A DNA stretch of 64,000 nucleotides. Source: an uncultured Dokdonella sp. GTDB taxonomy: Bacteria; Pseudomonadota; Gammaproteobacteria; Xanthomonadales; Rhodanobacteraceae. Below the pieces are notes generated by a model, which did no database searches, was not told where the DNA came from, and saw only the letters and a program-made list of their open reading frames with translations. The DNA is taken from positions 44,554-108,553 of the forward strand of contig CAKSZY010000005.1 in assembly GCA_934526015.1 (NCBI GenBank), written 5' to 3'. Shown here one piece after another: positions 9,368-20,008 of this stretch. The translations under genes and the position numbers were made by a program. Numbering within the stretch: position 1 is the stretch's first letter; each line of letters opens with the position of its first letter.

Positions 9368-11623
9368 TCACGGCGTGGCCGACTCGAAACCGTCGGCGAA
9401 GATGAGATCGACCGACAGCGGTTCGCAGACCGCCGGATTGACCGACTCGAACAGCGCGCGGGTGGCCCAGTCCGGATGATCGACGAACGGATTGCGGTTG
9501 CCCTGGAAGGCCTGGATGGTGTCGTTGCGCGCGCGCTCCTCGGCGTCCGGCGGATCGCCGACGTGCCAGGCGAGCAGGTCGGTCAGCAGGCCCATGTACG
9601 AGGTGCTGCCGCTGCCGATCTGGCCGCGGATGTCGGTCAGTTCGAGCTGCGGCTCGCTCTGTCCGCTGAGCGGGTCGGTGCCGCCTTCGTAGCGGATCGC
9701 CATGTAGAAGATCGCGCGCGCCATCTCGCCCTTGCGGTGGTTCCACACCTCGAACGAACCCTGGTTGCCGTCCGGCGTGCGCACCCAGTTGGAGTTGCCG
9801 GGATAGGTGCCGCTGCCGCCGCCGACGCCGCCATTGGATTCGGTGACGCGCTCGCCGCAGCCGCTCGAGCAGAACGCGAACGGCTTGTTGCCGCGGTCCG
9901 AGTTCCACTGCGTGTCGGACAGCCACAGCATGTGGGTGTCGGTGTAGGGCGCGTTCGGGAAACCGAGGTTGCCGGTCTGGCTGGGGAAGCCGAGCGAGTT
10001 CGGCCAGGTGTGCTCGCGGTTGTAGGTCAGTCCCGAACCGGTGCCGGCGCGGTCGCTGATCGTGTTGTAGGCGCGGTTGCGGTAGACGTCGATGACCTTG
10101 GACGGATTGCCCGGCATCGCCTGGGCGGTTTCGAGGATCGTCCAGGTGTTGGTGGTGGCGCCGCTGTACGGGTACATGACGTGGCCACGCAGCAGCTGGT
10201 GCAGGGTGCAGCGCAGCTGGTCCGGGCTGGAGGTGTTGACCGTTGCGTAGTGGACCGCCGCGTCGTACGCCGGGGCGACGCTGAAGGCGAGGACGATGTC
10301 GTCGTTCATCGGCACGCCGTTGCTGTTGGTGACCGCGGCGGCGGTGATGCTGAAGCTGCAGGCCGCGCCGACCGGCATCAGGCTGGCCGGCGTCAGCGTG
10401 CGGTTGTTGCCGGCACCGGCCGTGGCCAGCGCGATCGGGGTGCCGTTGCAGCTCAGCGCGAATGCGTTCGCTGCGGTGGTCACCGCGGTGTCGAATACGG
10501 CACGCAGGTCGCTCGCCCGCGGCATCGCCGTGGCGCCCTGGCTCGGCAGCGACCAGATCAGGTTCGGGCCCGGGCCGCCGGTCGAATTCGACAGGGTGAA
10601 GCCGATCGTGTGGTCGGCGGCCATCGGGTCGGGGCTGCCGTCGAGGTCGGTGACCGCACTGGCAAGGATCGTCAGCGTGCAGGATTCACCGGTGACGAAC
10701 GCCGGCGTGTGGCTCAGCGCCCAGCTGGTCGCGCCGCCGGAAATGCCGACCGTGTGCGTGCCCGAACCGGTGCACTGCAGGGTGGCGCCGCCGGCGGTGA
10801 ACTTGACCGGCTCGCTGAAGCTGACCGCCAGCGGCGTCGCAAGCGGCACGTTGCTCGCGCCGTTGGCCGGCGTGGTCCCTGCCACCGTCGGCGGCAGGTC
10901 CTGCGGCGGGTCGCCGGAAATGCCGAAGCTGGCATCGTCGATGGCGAGGCCGTCGTCGGCGCCGGTGACATCGACGTCGAGCCAGCGCACGAACAGGGTG
11001 GCGTCGGCGGCGAGGCTGAAGCCGGTGATCGTCGCACTGAGGGTGGTGCGGTTGGCGGCGGCATTGCCGTCGAGCGCGCCGGTGGCGCCGGCGGAAACCG
11101 GGCCGGTGAAATCGAGTGCGTCGACATCGATCCAGGTCGCGGCGGCATCGCTGACCGAGGTCGCGTCGAGGCTGTACTGGAAGTCGAGGCGGTCGCTGCG
11201 CCCGGCGGTGCCGAGGCGCCACTGCTCGCCGGTGTAGGTGACGGTGAGGTCGCCGATGGTGGCGCCGCTGTCGTTGCGCAGGCGCGCACCGACCGTCGGC
11301 ACCAGCGAATTCGAACGCAGCAGGCCGAGCGCGCGCTCGCTGGAAGCGTCGCTGCCGTAGCTGTAGGTGTTGCCGCTGTTGAGGCCGCCGGTGTCCGCCG
11401 CATAGGTCGCATTGGCGTTCGATCCGCTTTCCGAGAACACCCAGCCGGTCGGCATCGCCGAGCCGGTGCCGGCAGCGGCCAGGGTGTCGAAGGTCTGCAC
11501 GGCTGCCGGGCCGCCGACCAGCGGCACGCTGCCGTCCTGGGCCAGCGCGGGAGTGGTCGCCGCGGCGGCGAGGAGAATGATGGCGCCGGAGAGGACGCGA
11601 CGGGCGGGCAGGAATGTCTTCAC
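9368..11623 (-). CDS. Secreted endonuclease I family nuclease with Ig-like regions
   Basis: The start is GTG 11623, preceded by AGAGG; the frame opens further upstream without support. The 751-residue protein has a signal peptide ending near ALAQDG, a beta-sandwich region (about 30-270), two Ig-like/SbsA-type repeats (PPTVAGTTPANGASNVPL and NLIWSLPSQGATAMP), and a C-terminal endonuclease I domain of about 260 residues. The nuclease core shows YNREHTWPNSLGFP, DTHMLWLSD and KGEMARAIFYMA. The extreme C-terminus is LIFADGFESATP, one of five GF(D/E) tails in this window. It probably degrades extracellular DNA or RNA non-specifically. Confidence 0.9.
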   Translation of the reverse strand: MKTFLPARRVLSGAIILLAAAATTPALAQDGSVPLVGGPAAVQTFDTLAAAGTGSAMPTGWVFSESGSNANATYAADTGGLNSGNTYSYGSDASSERALGLLRSNSLVPTVGARLRNDSGATIGDLTVTYTGEQWRLGTAGRSDRLDFQYSLDATSVSDAAATWIDVDALDFTGPVSAGATGALDGNAAANRTTLSATITGFSLAADATLFVRWLDVDVTGADDGLAIDDASFGISGDPPQDLPPTVAGTTPANGASNVPLATPLAVSFSEPVKFTAGGATLQCTGSGTHTVGISGGATSWALSHTPAFVTGESCTLTILASAVTDLDGSPDPMAADHTIGFTLSNSTGGPGPNLIWSLPSQGATAMPRASDLRAVFDTAVTTAANAFALSCNGTPIALATAGAGNNRTLTPASLMPVGAACSFSITAAAVTNSNGVPMNDDIVLAFSVAPAYDAAVHYATVNTSSPDQLRCTLHQLLRGHVMYPYSGATTNTWTILETAQAMPGNPSKVIDVYRNRAYNTISDRAGTGSGLTYNREHTWPNSLGFPSQTGNLGFPNAPYTDTHMLWLSDTQWNSDRGNKPFAFCSSGCGERVTESNGGVGGGSGTYPGNSNWVRTPDGNQGSFEVWNHRKGEMARAIFYMAIRYEGGTDPLSGQSEPQLELTDIRGQIGSGSTSYMGLLTDLLAWHVGDPPDAEERARNDTIQAFQGNRNPFVDHPDWATRALFESVNPAVCEPLSVDLIFADGFESATP

Positions 11624-11717
11624 GGGGGCCTCTGGACTGTGCTGCGCAGGTGACGGTCGAAGGAAGCCGGCAACTATAGCCGACCCGGATGACGTTTCCG
11701 ATGCGGTCGCCGCGCCG

Positions 11718-14333
11718 TCAGCAGCGGTCGTGGCGGCCGTGGACGGCGTTGGCAGGCAGGTTCCGGCAGCGCCCGGTGGGGTCTTCGGCATGGTGCCAGG
11801 GACCGGTGCGCGCATGCACGGCGTGCTCGAGGGCGGCCCGCGAGGGCGCATTGAACAGCGGTGCGTTCTCGCGCATGGTCGATTCGAAGCTCGGCCGGTA
11901 GGCGCCGCCGGGATGGTAGTCGGCGCCGGCAAACACGCCGAGGCCGCCGTCCATGCCGAAATCCGGTGCCGTCGCGCCGGATGCCAGCCAGCCGGCCCAG
12001 GGCACGCGCAGCGGATCGGCGACGAAGGCCACGTTCGGACAATGGAACGTGTCGACGCCATGCCGGGGGTGCACCCCCGTGTACTCGTCGTATTCGTCAC
12101 AGAGGATGCCGATGGAGTGCCCCATTTCGTGCGAAGGCGCGGACTCCAGGTGCCGGCGCCGACCCGCGCCGGACGGCCAGGTCAACGTCCCGGTCGGGCC
12201 GATGAACACATTGCCGCGCGCGCCGCTTTCGACCGGCTGGTTGACGAGAATGATGACGTGGTCGACTTCCGGCAGGAGCGCAAGCGCGCGCTGGATGGCG
12301 GCGGGGCGGTCGACCAGCATCAAGGCGCGCGGCAGCACGAAGTTCGCTCCATAGCGCGTGTCGCGCTGGAGCGTGCGCGTGCCGTCGGCCTGGGTGATGT
12401 CGAAACCGGCCTGTGCGGACGGCTCGAACAACAGCCAGGCATTGAAGGCATGCTGGTGCTCGTTCCAGAAATCGGCGCCGAGCATCGCGCGCATGAAATC
12501 GCGCGCGTTCAGTTCGAACTCGGCGGCCTCGCCGCGGTTGAGGATGCCGTCGCCGTTGCTGTCGACGAACGGCTCGTTGCCCGACGCCGGATCGGGCGTG
12601 TCGAGCAATGCCAGGTCGGGCGAGCCGAAGATGCGGTAGCGGTCGCCGAGGACTCCGTCGCCGTCGACATCGAAGACCCCGTTGCCATTCACGTCGAGCC
12701 AGAAGATGCCGTCCCAGCTGCCGTTGCCGTTGCTGTCGGTCCAGCTTTCATCGCCCGCGACATAGCCTTCGGCGAGGAACAGGAAGTTGAAGCGGCTCCC
12801 CCGTTCGCCGTCGCCATGGATGCGGATCAGCCCGGAATCGAGGATGCTCTCGTGCGCCACTTCGTCGAAGCGGACCGTGGTCGGCAGCGGGCGGCCGTCG
12901 AGGATGAAGCTCTTGCGCGCTTCGCTGGCCTCGACATGGGTGGGGTCGAAATTGACGACCCATCCCGGCGTGTACGGAATCTCGAAGTCCGCATCGCCCT
13001 CGAATCCGGAGAACCGCCACCACCACAACCCGTTGAGGCGGTCGGCCACGGTCACCAGGAACTGGTCCGCCGGCTCGCCGTCGGCACCGAGCACGCGGCC
13101 GCGCCAGACGAGGGTGCGCGCGGCCAGGGTGAAGCGGTGGCTGCGCGAGGTCGTCGCCCCGCTGCGGACGTTGACCGTGTCGATGTCCACCGGCATCCAG
13201 CCCGGCAGGGAGAACTGGAAGGAGTAGTCGCCCGGCGTCAGCTGCAGGCGGTAGCGCGCCGAACAGTACTGCGCGGTCGATGCGGGATCGGGCGGGGTGA
13301 CCTGCATGCGTGCGCTGGCCTGGAAGTGGCGGCGGAAGAAGCGCTCGCCGCGCGCGGTGCCGACCTCGATCGCCGGGGTGTAGGCCAGCGGCGTGTGGTA
13401 CGGGTGCGGCTGCAGCGCCAGCGCGCACGGCAGGTCGGCGACGAACTCGAACCAGCCGGCGTCCTCGACCGCGGCGATGGCCGGCACTTCCATGTCGCCC
13501 TGCACGACCACCGGCCCGCTGCGTGCCGGGGACCGGTAGAAGTACGGCGTGACCACGTCCAGGCGGTTGTCGTCGATCTCGAACTCGTAGCGGCCGGACG
13601 GCAGCGGCACCTCGAAGCGGCCGTTCGCCGGATCGGCCTCGGTCGACACCACGAAGCGGCCCGTGTCCGCCTCGAACACGCGGACCTCGTAGCGGTCGGT
13701 CGATGCCTGGCCGGTCACGCGATGCATCGGGGCATTGCCGCCTTTTGCCGGAGCGGCCTTGTGCGGCGCGGCGCGGCGCGTGTCGGGCGCGCGCATGTCC
13801 GGCATCGGCGATGGCCATGCCGGTTCCCGCGCGGCGGCGCCGGCCGGCGCGTTGGCGGCGCGCTTGCGGCGGTCCTCGTGCAGCTGCCGGGTCGACTCGA
13901 GGGCCTTGCGCACATCCCTGGCCAGCAGCGCGCCGGCCTCGCGCGCCGCTGCCAGCAGGGCTTCGTCGACGACGCGGGTCCAGCGCACGGCGTCGGTGTC
14001 GTCGTGGATCGTCAGGCGCACACCGGCGGCGATGGCCGGAACCGCCACGGTGAAACCGGGCGTATCGTTTTCCCCGCCGTGGAAGCGCTTCGGCGCAGCA
14101 AACGCGCGTGTCCACAAGGCGCGCCCGTCACTGCCGGCGGCCTCGATGCGCCACTGCACGCCGGCACCCGGGCGCGCCGCGGACACGCGGTCGATCGTGG
14201 CGATCGACTGCAGCTGCAACTCGCGCCCGCTGGATGCCGCCAGTTCCAGCACGAGGCCGTCGGGCGCCGCCGCGGCGGGGCGGGTGCCGCAAAGGCATGC
14301 GATCAGCGCGATCCACGGGATGAAGTTCCGCAT
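11718..14333 (-). CDS. Secreted M64-type metallopeptidase (IgA-peptidase-like)
   Basis: An 871-residue exported protein with a signal peptide (cleavage near PAAAAPDG). The zinc site HEMGH is at residues 735-739, followed by DEYDEY at 746-751, matching the HExxH...DEY pattern of MEROPS family M64. The middle holds DxNxDG-type calcium loops (DSNGNGSWDG, DVNGNGVFDVDGDG, DSNGDGILNRGE). The N-terminal half is beta-rich and of unknown function. A clan MA protease is nearly certain; the assignment to M64 rests on the DEY and the DSNGNG context. The substrate is unknown. It lies 94 bases upstream of the endonuclease gene on the same strand. It lacks the GF(D/E) tail. Confidence 0.85.
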   Translation of the reverse strand: MRNFIPWIALIACLCGTRPAAAAPDGLVLELAASSGRELQLQSIATIDRVSAARPGAGVQWRIEAAGSDGRALWTRAFAAPKRFHGGENDTPGFTVAVPAIAAGVRLTIHDDTDAVRWTRVVDEALLAAAREAGALLARDVRKALESTRQLHEDRRKRAANAPAGAAAREPAWPSPMPDMRAPDTRRAAPHKAAPAKGGNAPMHRVTGQASTDRYEVRVFEADTGRFVVSTEADPANGRFEVPLPSGRYEFEIDDNRLDVVTPYFYRSPARSGPVVVQGDMEVPAIAAVEDAGWFEFVADLPCALALQPHPYHTPLAYTPAIEVGTARGERFFRRHFQASARMQVTPPDPASTAQYCSARYRLQLTPGDYSFQFSLPGWMPVDIDTVNVRSGATTSRSHRFTLAARTLVWRGRVLGADGEPADQFLVTVADRLNGLWWWRFSGFEGDADFEIPYTPGWVVNFDPTHVEASEARKSFILDGRPLPTTVRFDEVAHESILDSGLIRIHGDGERGSRFNFLFLAEGYVAGDESWTDSNGNGSWDGIFWLDVNGNGVFDVDGDGVLGDRYRIFGSPDLALLDTPDPASGNEPFVDSNGDGILNRGEAAEFELNARDFMRAMLGADFWNEHQHAFNAWLLFEPSAQAGFDITQADGTRTLQRDTRYGANFVLPRALMLVDRPAAIQRALALLPEVDHVIILVNQPVESGARGNVFIGPTGTLTWPSGAGRRRHLESAPSHEMGHSIGILCDEYDEYTGVHPRHGVDTFHCPNVAFVADPLRVPWAGWLASGATAPDFGMDGGLGVFAGADYHPGGAYRPSFESTMRENAPLFNAPSRAALEHAVHARTGPWHHAEDPTGRCRNLPANAVHGRHDRC

Positions 14334-14409
14334 CGGGCAGCTCCTGAAGGACGAACCCCGACCCTAGCTTTCCCGGCGCCGCCAGTTCAACCGACCCGCC
14401 TGCAAAGCC

Positions 14410-14490
14410 CTTGAAACGTCGCCCCGAGGCGCCACCTGTCGGGACAGCCGGCGACGCGGGCTTCCCTGCGGGAAACTGCGCCGCTAGAAT
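14410..14490 (+). promoter_or_regulatory. Candidate heat-shock and housekeeping promoters for groES-groEL
   Basis: A sigma-32-like -35 CTTGAAA (14410-14416) is followed after 15 bases by CCACCTGT (14432-14439), a poor match to CCCCAT. A separate sigma-70-like -10 TAGAAT lies at 14485-14490, with a weak -35 TTCCCT at 14462-14467 (17-base spacer), directly abutting the CIRCE element. The second is better placed for HrcA control. Confidence 0.4.
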
Positions 14491-14516
14491 TGGCACTCAT
14501 CTGCGCCGAGTGCTAG
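14490..14516 (+). promoter_or_regulatory. CIRCE element (HrcA operator)
   Basis: The sequence TTGGCACTC (14490-14498), nine bases, then GAGTGCTAG (14508-14516) matches the CIRCE consensus TTAGCACTC-N9-GAGTGCTAA with one mismatch in each arm. It lies 49 bases upstream of groES and overlaps the end of a -10-like TAGAAT. HrcA repression of groESL through this element is well established in other bacteria; hrcA itself is not in the window. Confidence 0.95.
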
Positions 14517-14564
14517 CAGCCCGGCATGAATTCCAATCCCGTCAACCTGTTGAAGGAAGAACCC

Positions 14565-16564
<2,000 letters not shown>

Positions 16565-16588
16565 TCCCCGCAGTCCATCGAGCGTGAC

Positions 16589-16619
16589 CACAACGCCCGG
16601 CCCCGCGCCGGGCGTTGTG
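16589..16619 (+). terminator. Perfect 13-bp hairpin after groEL
   Basis: CACAACGCCCGGC (16589-16601) and GCCGGGCGTTGTG (16607-16619) form a perfect stem with a 5-base loop, 25 bases after the groEL stop. There is no T-tract, so termination would not be classical intrinsic; it may stabilise the 3' end. Confidence 0.7.
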
Positions 16620-16699
16620 CATTCCGGGATCGGCTGCGGGAAGAGCGCAACGACATCGGAGAGCGCCGAAGCAAACCGGCAACCGTGCAGATGGGCGCC

Positions 16700-16705
16700 T
16701 ATACT
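16700..16705 (+). promoter_or_regulatory. Possible -10 element for the pilNOP-like genes
   Basis: TATACT stands about 41 bases before the ATG at 16747. No convincing -35 is visible at 16-18 bases upstream. Confidence 0.3.
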
Positions 16706-16746
16706 CGCCCCTCAAGTTGCGCAAGGCGCCGTCCCGAGTCGAGGTG

Positions 16747-17277
16747 ATGGATCCGTCCATGTCCAGGAACGTCGCACGCCGCCGCTGGCTCACCGGGCTG
16801 GCGGCCCTGCTGCTGCCGATGCTGTTGGCGGCTCCGGTGGTGTGGATATTGAATCGGCAAGCGGCGGACCTGCGCGGCGAAGAACGGCAACTGCGAAACG
16901 AGATCCTGCGCCTGGATCGCGCCCTCGTCGAGATCGAGGCGCTCGACCGGGTGAGGGCAACGATTCTTGCGCGCAAGTCGATCGTCGAGACGCTGGATGA
17001 ACGGCGGTCGCGCGCGGTGCGCCTGCTCAACGCGCTCGGCGCGCTGCCCGGCGGAGTGCAACTGGGCACGGTGACGGCCCGAGGTGACAGCGTGACCTTG
17101 ACCGGTGTCGCCGTGGTACCGATCGAGGGAGCGATGATGGCGCTTGCGACCGCCGGACTGGACGACGTCAGGGTGGAGCCCGCCGCCGCCGTGCCGCCGG
17201 GCGTGCCCGTACCCTTCGAGATCCGCGCAAGCGTCCCGGGCACGCTGCGCGCGGACGCCGGCCCGCCCTCGCCATGA
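16747..17277 (+). CDS. PilN-like inner-membrane protein
   Basis: The 176-residue protein has a short positively charged N-terminus, one transmembrane segment (about 15-37), a coiled coil (about 38-75, RGEERQLRNEILRLDRALVEIEALD) and a small alpha/beta domain with LPGGVQLGTVTARGDSVTLTG, the pattern of type IV pilus PilN. The cytoplasmic PilN motif that binds PilM (INLLPWR) is missing. Starts at 16747 or 16759 are both possible; a GAGG at 16741-16744 suits the second. It overlaps the next gene by four bases (ATGA). No pilM is upstream, so this is not the normal pilMNOPQ operon. Confidence 0.75.
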   Translation: MDPSMSRNVARRRWLTGLAALLLPMLLAAPVVWILNRQAADLRGEERQLRNEILRLDRALVEIEALDRVRATILARKSIVETLDERRSRAVRLLNALGALPGGVQLGTVTARGDSVTLTGVAVVPIEGAMMALATAGLDDVRVEPAAAVPPGVPVPFEIRASVPGTLRADAGPPSP

Positions 17278-17858
17278 ACGCGATCGACGCGCCGGCTTCC
17301 ATGCGCAGCGGCGGAGTGCCCTGGGCCGGCGCCGTGGTCGGCGTGCTGCTGGCCGCGGTGTGGATCGGCGCAGCCATCGAAGCCCGCGGCGTGGTGCAGA
17401 AGGATCTGCTTGCGGCGCGCCACGAGTTCGAGGAGAAGCAGGCGAGGGCAACGAATCTCGAGAGCTTGAAGCTGCAGCTCCGGGAACTCGAATTCCTGTC
17501 CGAATCGCTGGTGCATCGACTGCCGTCGCGTTTCGACGCGGCGCTCGTTGATGACGGGCTGCGCGGGCTGGCGAACGAGGCGGGTGTCGAGATCCTGCAG
17601 GCAACCGACGGCGATGAGCGCAGGAAGGAGTTCTACGCCGAGCGCGACGTCGAGGTGCAGCTGCGCGGTCCTTCCCGGTCGATCTACCGCTATCTGGACG
17701 GCCTCGTCCGGTGGACGCTGACGAAGAACCTGCGCTCGCTGGAGCTGAGCGCCGAGAGTCCAACCGGCACGACCTTGCAGGCCCGCTTGCGCGTGACGTT
17801 CTACCGGTTCCTCGACGACGACGAAGTGACGCAAGGTGCCGCACATGCCGCGCGCTGA
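17274..17858 (+). CDS. PilO-like inner-membrane protein
   Basis: A 194-residue bitopic protein: transmembrane segment at about 15-35, a coiled coil (about 40-75) and a periplasmic ferredoxin-like domain with the PilO signature order LREL...LVHRLPSRFDAALVDDGLRGLANEAGVEI. In type IV pili PilO pairs with PilN in the periplasm. It overlaps the PilN-like gene (ATGA) and the following PilP-like gene (14 bases), so the three are translationally coupled. Paralog of the housekeeping pilus protein is the likely status, since the gene context is non-standard. Confidence 0.75.
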   Translation: MNAIDAPASMRSGGVPWAGAVVGVLLAAVWIGAAIEARGVVQKDLLAARHEFEEKQARATNLESLKLQLRELEFLSESLVHRLPSRFDAALVDDGLRGLANEAGVEILQATDGDERRKEFYAERDVEVQLRGPSRSIYRYLDGLVRWTLTKNLRSLELSAESPTGTTLQARLRVTFYRFLDDDEVTQGAAHAAR

Positions 17859-18123
17859 TCGACTGTGGAAGATTCTCGCCGCGATCGCGTTCGTGATGGG
17901 TTACGGCGCGTTGCTCGGCTGGTTGACTCTCGGCTCACCCGCGCACGACGAAGCCCGCGTGCAGCAGTACATGGACCATGTCCGAGCGCGCATGGCGCCG
18001 CCGCTTGAACCGCTGCCGATGGTGCGCGTGCCGGAAACCACGGAACTGGCGATGCAGCGGGATCCGTTCGAGCCGCTTCGGGCGAGAACGCCCGACGAAG
18101 CGCTTCGCCACGATCGCCATTGA
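17845..18123 (+). CDS. Short PilP-like protein, probably truncated
   Basis: A 92-residue protein with an N-terminal membrane or lipoprotein-like segment (about 8-30, no lipobox cysteine) and the segment MQRDPFEPL, which matches the RDPF motif at the start of the PilP linker. PilP is normally about 170-180 residues and ends in a beta-sandwich domain that binds PilQ; this domain is absent here. Stop TGA at 18121-18123. Start ATG 17845 is used; 17836 is also possible. No pilQ follows. I could not rebuild the missing domain from other frames. Confidence 0.6.
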   Translation: MPRADRLWKILAAIAFVMGYGALLGWLTLGSPAHDEARVQQYMDHVRARMAPPLEPLPMVRVPETTELAMQRDPFEPLRARTPDEALRHDRH

Positions 18124-18414
18124 CGGGGTGCGGCCGGCAGCAGCGCCGCCGTCATCCAGCATGACCCCGTCCGGATCAAGTTCGTCTCCTGCAAGCCTTG
18201 CAGAAGCCCACGTCGAAGCGGGGCACCGGATCCGCTTCGAGTACATCTCCGCGGGTGGCCACCATGGCAGCATGCTGGTCGAGTGCGTTTCGATCCGCAC
18301 GCACGGTGACGCCGGGGACGTGCACCAGGCGGCGCGGCCGGTCGGCGTAGCGGCGGCAGACCTGTCGGCGCGCACGGAGCGGAGTTCTGCCCCGTGCGCG
18401 CCGGCACATCGTGC
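18124..18414. other. Gap after the pilP-like gene
   Basis: About 290 bases between the end of the pilP-like gene and the converging delta-60 gene. A frame on the plus strand stays open but has no recognisable protein. No hairpin with a T-tract was found. It may hold remnants of the lost pilP end, but I cannot show this. Confidence 0.4.
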
Positions 18415-19827
18415 TCAGTCGAAGCCGTCATCGAGCAGGCCGTCGGCGCGCAGGCGCACGGCGACGAACTCGTCCTGGTTGTAGCCGCTGCGTGCGCTGC
18501 CGGCGGCGTGGAGGTGATCGTCGTGCCATGCCAGGGCGTCGAGGCGGTCCATGTTGCCGGACACTCCACCGAGGTCGACGGCGCCGATGTAGCGGCCATT
18601 GCCGCGGTTGCCGAAGCCGCGGTCGATGCGGCCGTCCGGCCACAGGCGCACGGCGGCGAGATCGTTGCCCGCTTCCGGAACGTCGTGATTGCGCGAGACG
18701 CCGGCGGCGACGAGGCGACCGTCGGGCTGCGCGGCGAGGGCCGTGCAGTGCGCGTCGCTGGCGGCGCCGGTCTCGAAGGCGATGCGCAGGATGCCGCCAT
18801 CGCCGTAGCCCGCATCGACGTCGCCTTGGGCATCGAGCCGTGCGAGTGCGCATTCGAAGTGCGAAGCGGGAGCCGTTCCGACGAGCGCGTGGCCGCCGAG
18901 GTAGGAACTTCCGTCCGCAGCCACGGCGAGCGCCCGCGCCTCGACCGGCAACGAGACGGGCAGGCGGCGTGCACCGCCTTCGCCGAACGCGGTGTCGATC
19001 TGCCCGCTGGCGAGCAGGCGGGCGGCGGCAAACACCGGCGTGCCGTCGCCGTCGACGGCACGCGGCAGCGAAGTCGCCGCAATGACGATGCGTCCTCCGG
19101 CATCGACGGCGATGCCGGCTGCGGTCTCGCGCGTGACCTGCCCGGCCAGTTCGTCGAAACGCGTGAGGAGGACCGCGCCGTCGTCGCCGAAATCCGCATC
19201 GGGGCTGCCGTCGGCATGCCAGCGCGCGACCGCCAGGTCGGTGTTGAGGGAGAACGCCGGCGGCCCGACCGAAGCGAGGCTGAGGATCCGTCCCTGCCCG
19301 TCGGACGCGGCGGCCATCGGGCCGAAGCGGAAGATCAGGCCGGGCGGGGCCGGCAGGCGCATGCAGGCACCTTCCGGCGTGCCGGTCGCGGCGACCCGGC
19401 ACAGCAGCAGGGCGCCGGCATCGTCGAATGACGCCGACGCGAGCAGCAGCCAGCCGCCGTCGTCGCGGGCCAGCAAGGCCACCGGGCGCGGGCTGCGAAC
19501 ACCGGTTCCGGGATCGATCAAGGCGGCGCCGTTGCTGCCGAAACCGGCGTCGCGCTGACCGCCCGCGTCGAGCCGCACGAGCGAAAGCACCGGCGGCCGG
19601 GCGTGCGCAAACTGGGTGTGGCCGCCGACCAGCAGGCCACCATCCGGCAACAGCAGCAGCACATCGGCCTCGTCGATCGAGATCTCCGCATTGACGACGA
19701 CATCGACGAGGCTGATCCCCGGCGCATGGTTGCCGAAATCCGGATCCGGAAGTCCGTCACCGGCATGGGCGAGCGCGGCCACGCACGCCGGCATCGACAA
19801 CAGGGCAAGGGTGATGATTCGATGCAT
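18415..19827 (-). CDS. Secreted delta-60 repeat protein ending in DGFD
   Basis: A 470-residue exported protein. The start is ATG 19827 (MHRIITLALLSMPACVAALAHA, a clear signal peptide); the frame is open to 19875. The body consists of about six to seven repeats of roughly 60 residues, each with a D-x-x-F-G-x-x-G turn and a DGR(I/L)-type strand, as in the delta-60 repeat family, probably forming a beta-propeller-like surface protein. The C-terminus is ADGLLDDGFD, the shared tail. Last of four same-strand genes for secreted proteins. Function unknown. Confidence 0.88.
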   Translation of the reverse strand: MHRIITLALLSMPACVAALAHAGDGLPDPDFGNHAPGISLVDVVVNAEISIDEADVLLLLPDGGLLVGGHTQFAHARPPVLSLVRLDAGGQRDAGFGSNGAALIDPGTGVRSPRPVALLARDDGGWLLLASASFDDAGALLLCRVAATGTPEGACMRLPAPPGLIFRFGPMAAASDGQGRILSLASVGPPAFSLNTDLAVARWHADGSPDADFGDDGAVLLTRFDELAGQVTRETAAGIAVDAGGRIVIAATSLPRAVDGDGTPVFAAARLLASGQIDTAFGEGGARRLPVSLPVEARALAVAADGSSYLGGHALVGTAPASHFECALARLDAQGDVDAGYGDGGILRIAFETGAASDAHCTALAAQPDGRLVAAGVSRNHDVPEAGNDLAAVRLWPDGRIDRGFGNRGNGRYIGAVDLGGVSGNMDRLDALAWHDDHLHAAGSARSGYNQDEFVAVRLRADGLLDDGFD

Positions 19828-19865
19828 GATCCGTTTTCCACCGGGGGGCACGCCCCGAGGCCGCG

Positions 19866-19885
19866 CCACCGGCACGTGCCGGTGG
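19866..19885. repeat. 20-bp perfect palindrome upstream of the first delta-60 gene
   Basis: CCACCGGCAC joined directly to GTGCCGGTGG, a perfect 10+10 palindrome, 39 bases upstream of the start at 19827. It may be a protein-binding site or a hairpin that ends transcription from the upstream delta-60 gene. No T-tract follows. Confidence 0.6.
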
Positions 19886-20008
19886 TCTCACCGGTTACGC
19901 GAACCTGCGGGCGATCCCGCAAGGGCTGCCGCGGCGCTTTCGGTGACGCGATCGCTTCCGCCGGCAACGGAACGCGGCCGTTGCGGTATCGACGATGCCC
20001 GCCGTCGC

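Noticed and set aside
19828..20008. A riboswitch in the leader of the first delta-60 gene
   Set aside because: The leader has hairpins but I could not match it to c-di-GMP or other known riboswitch cores.
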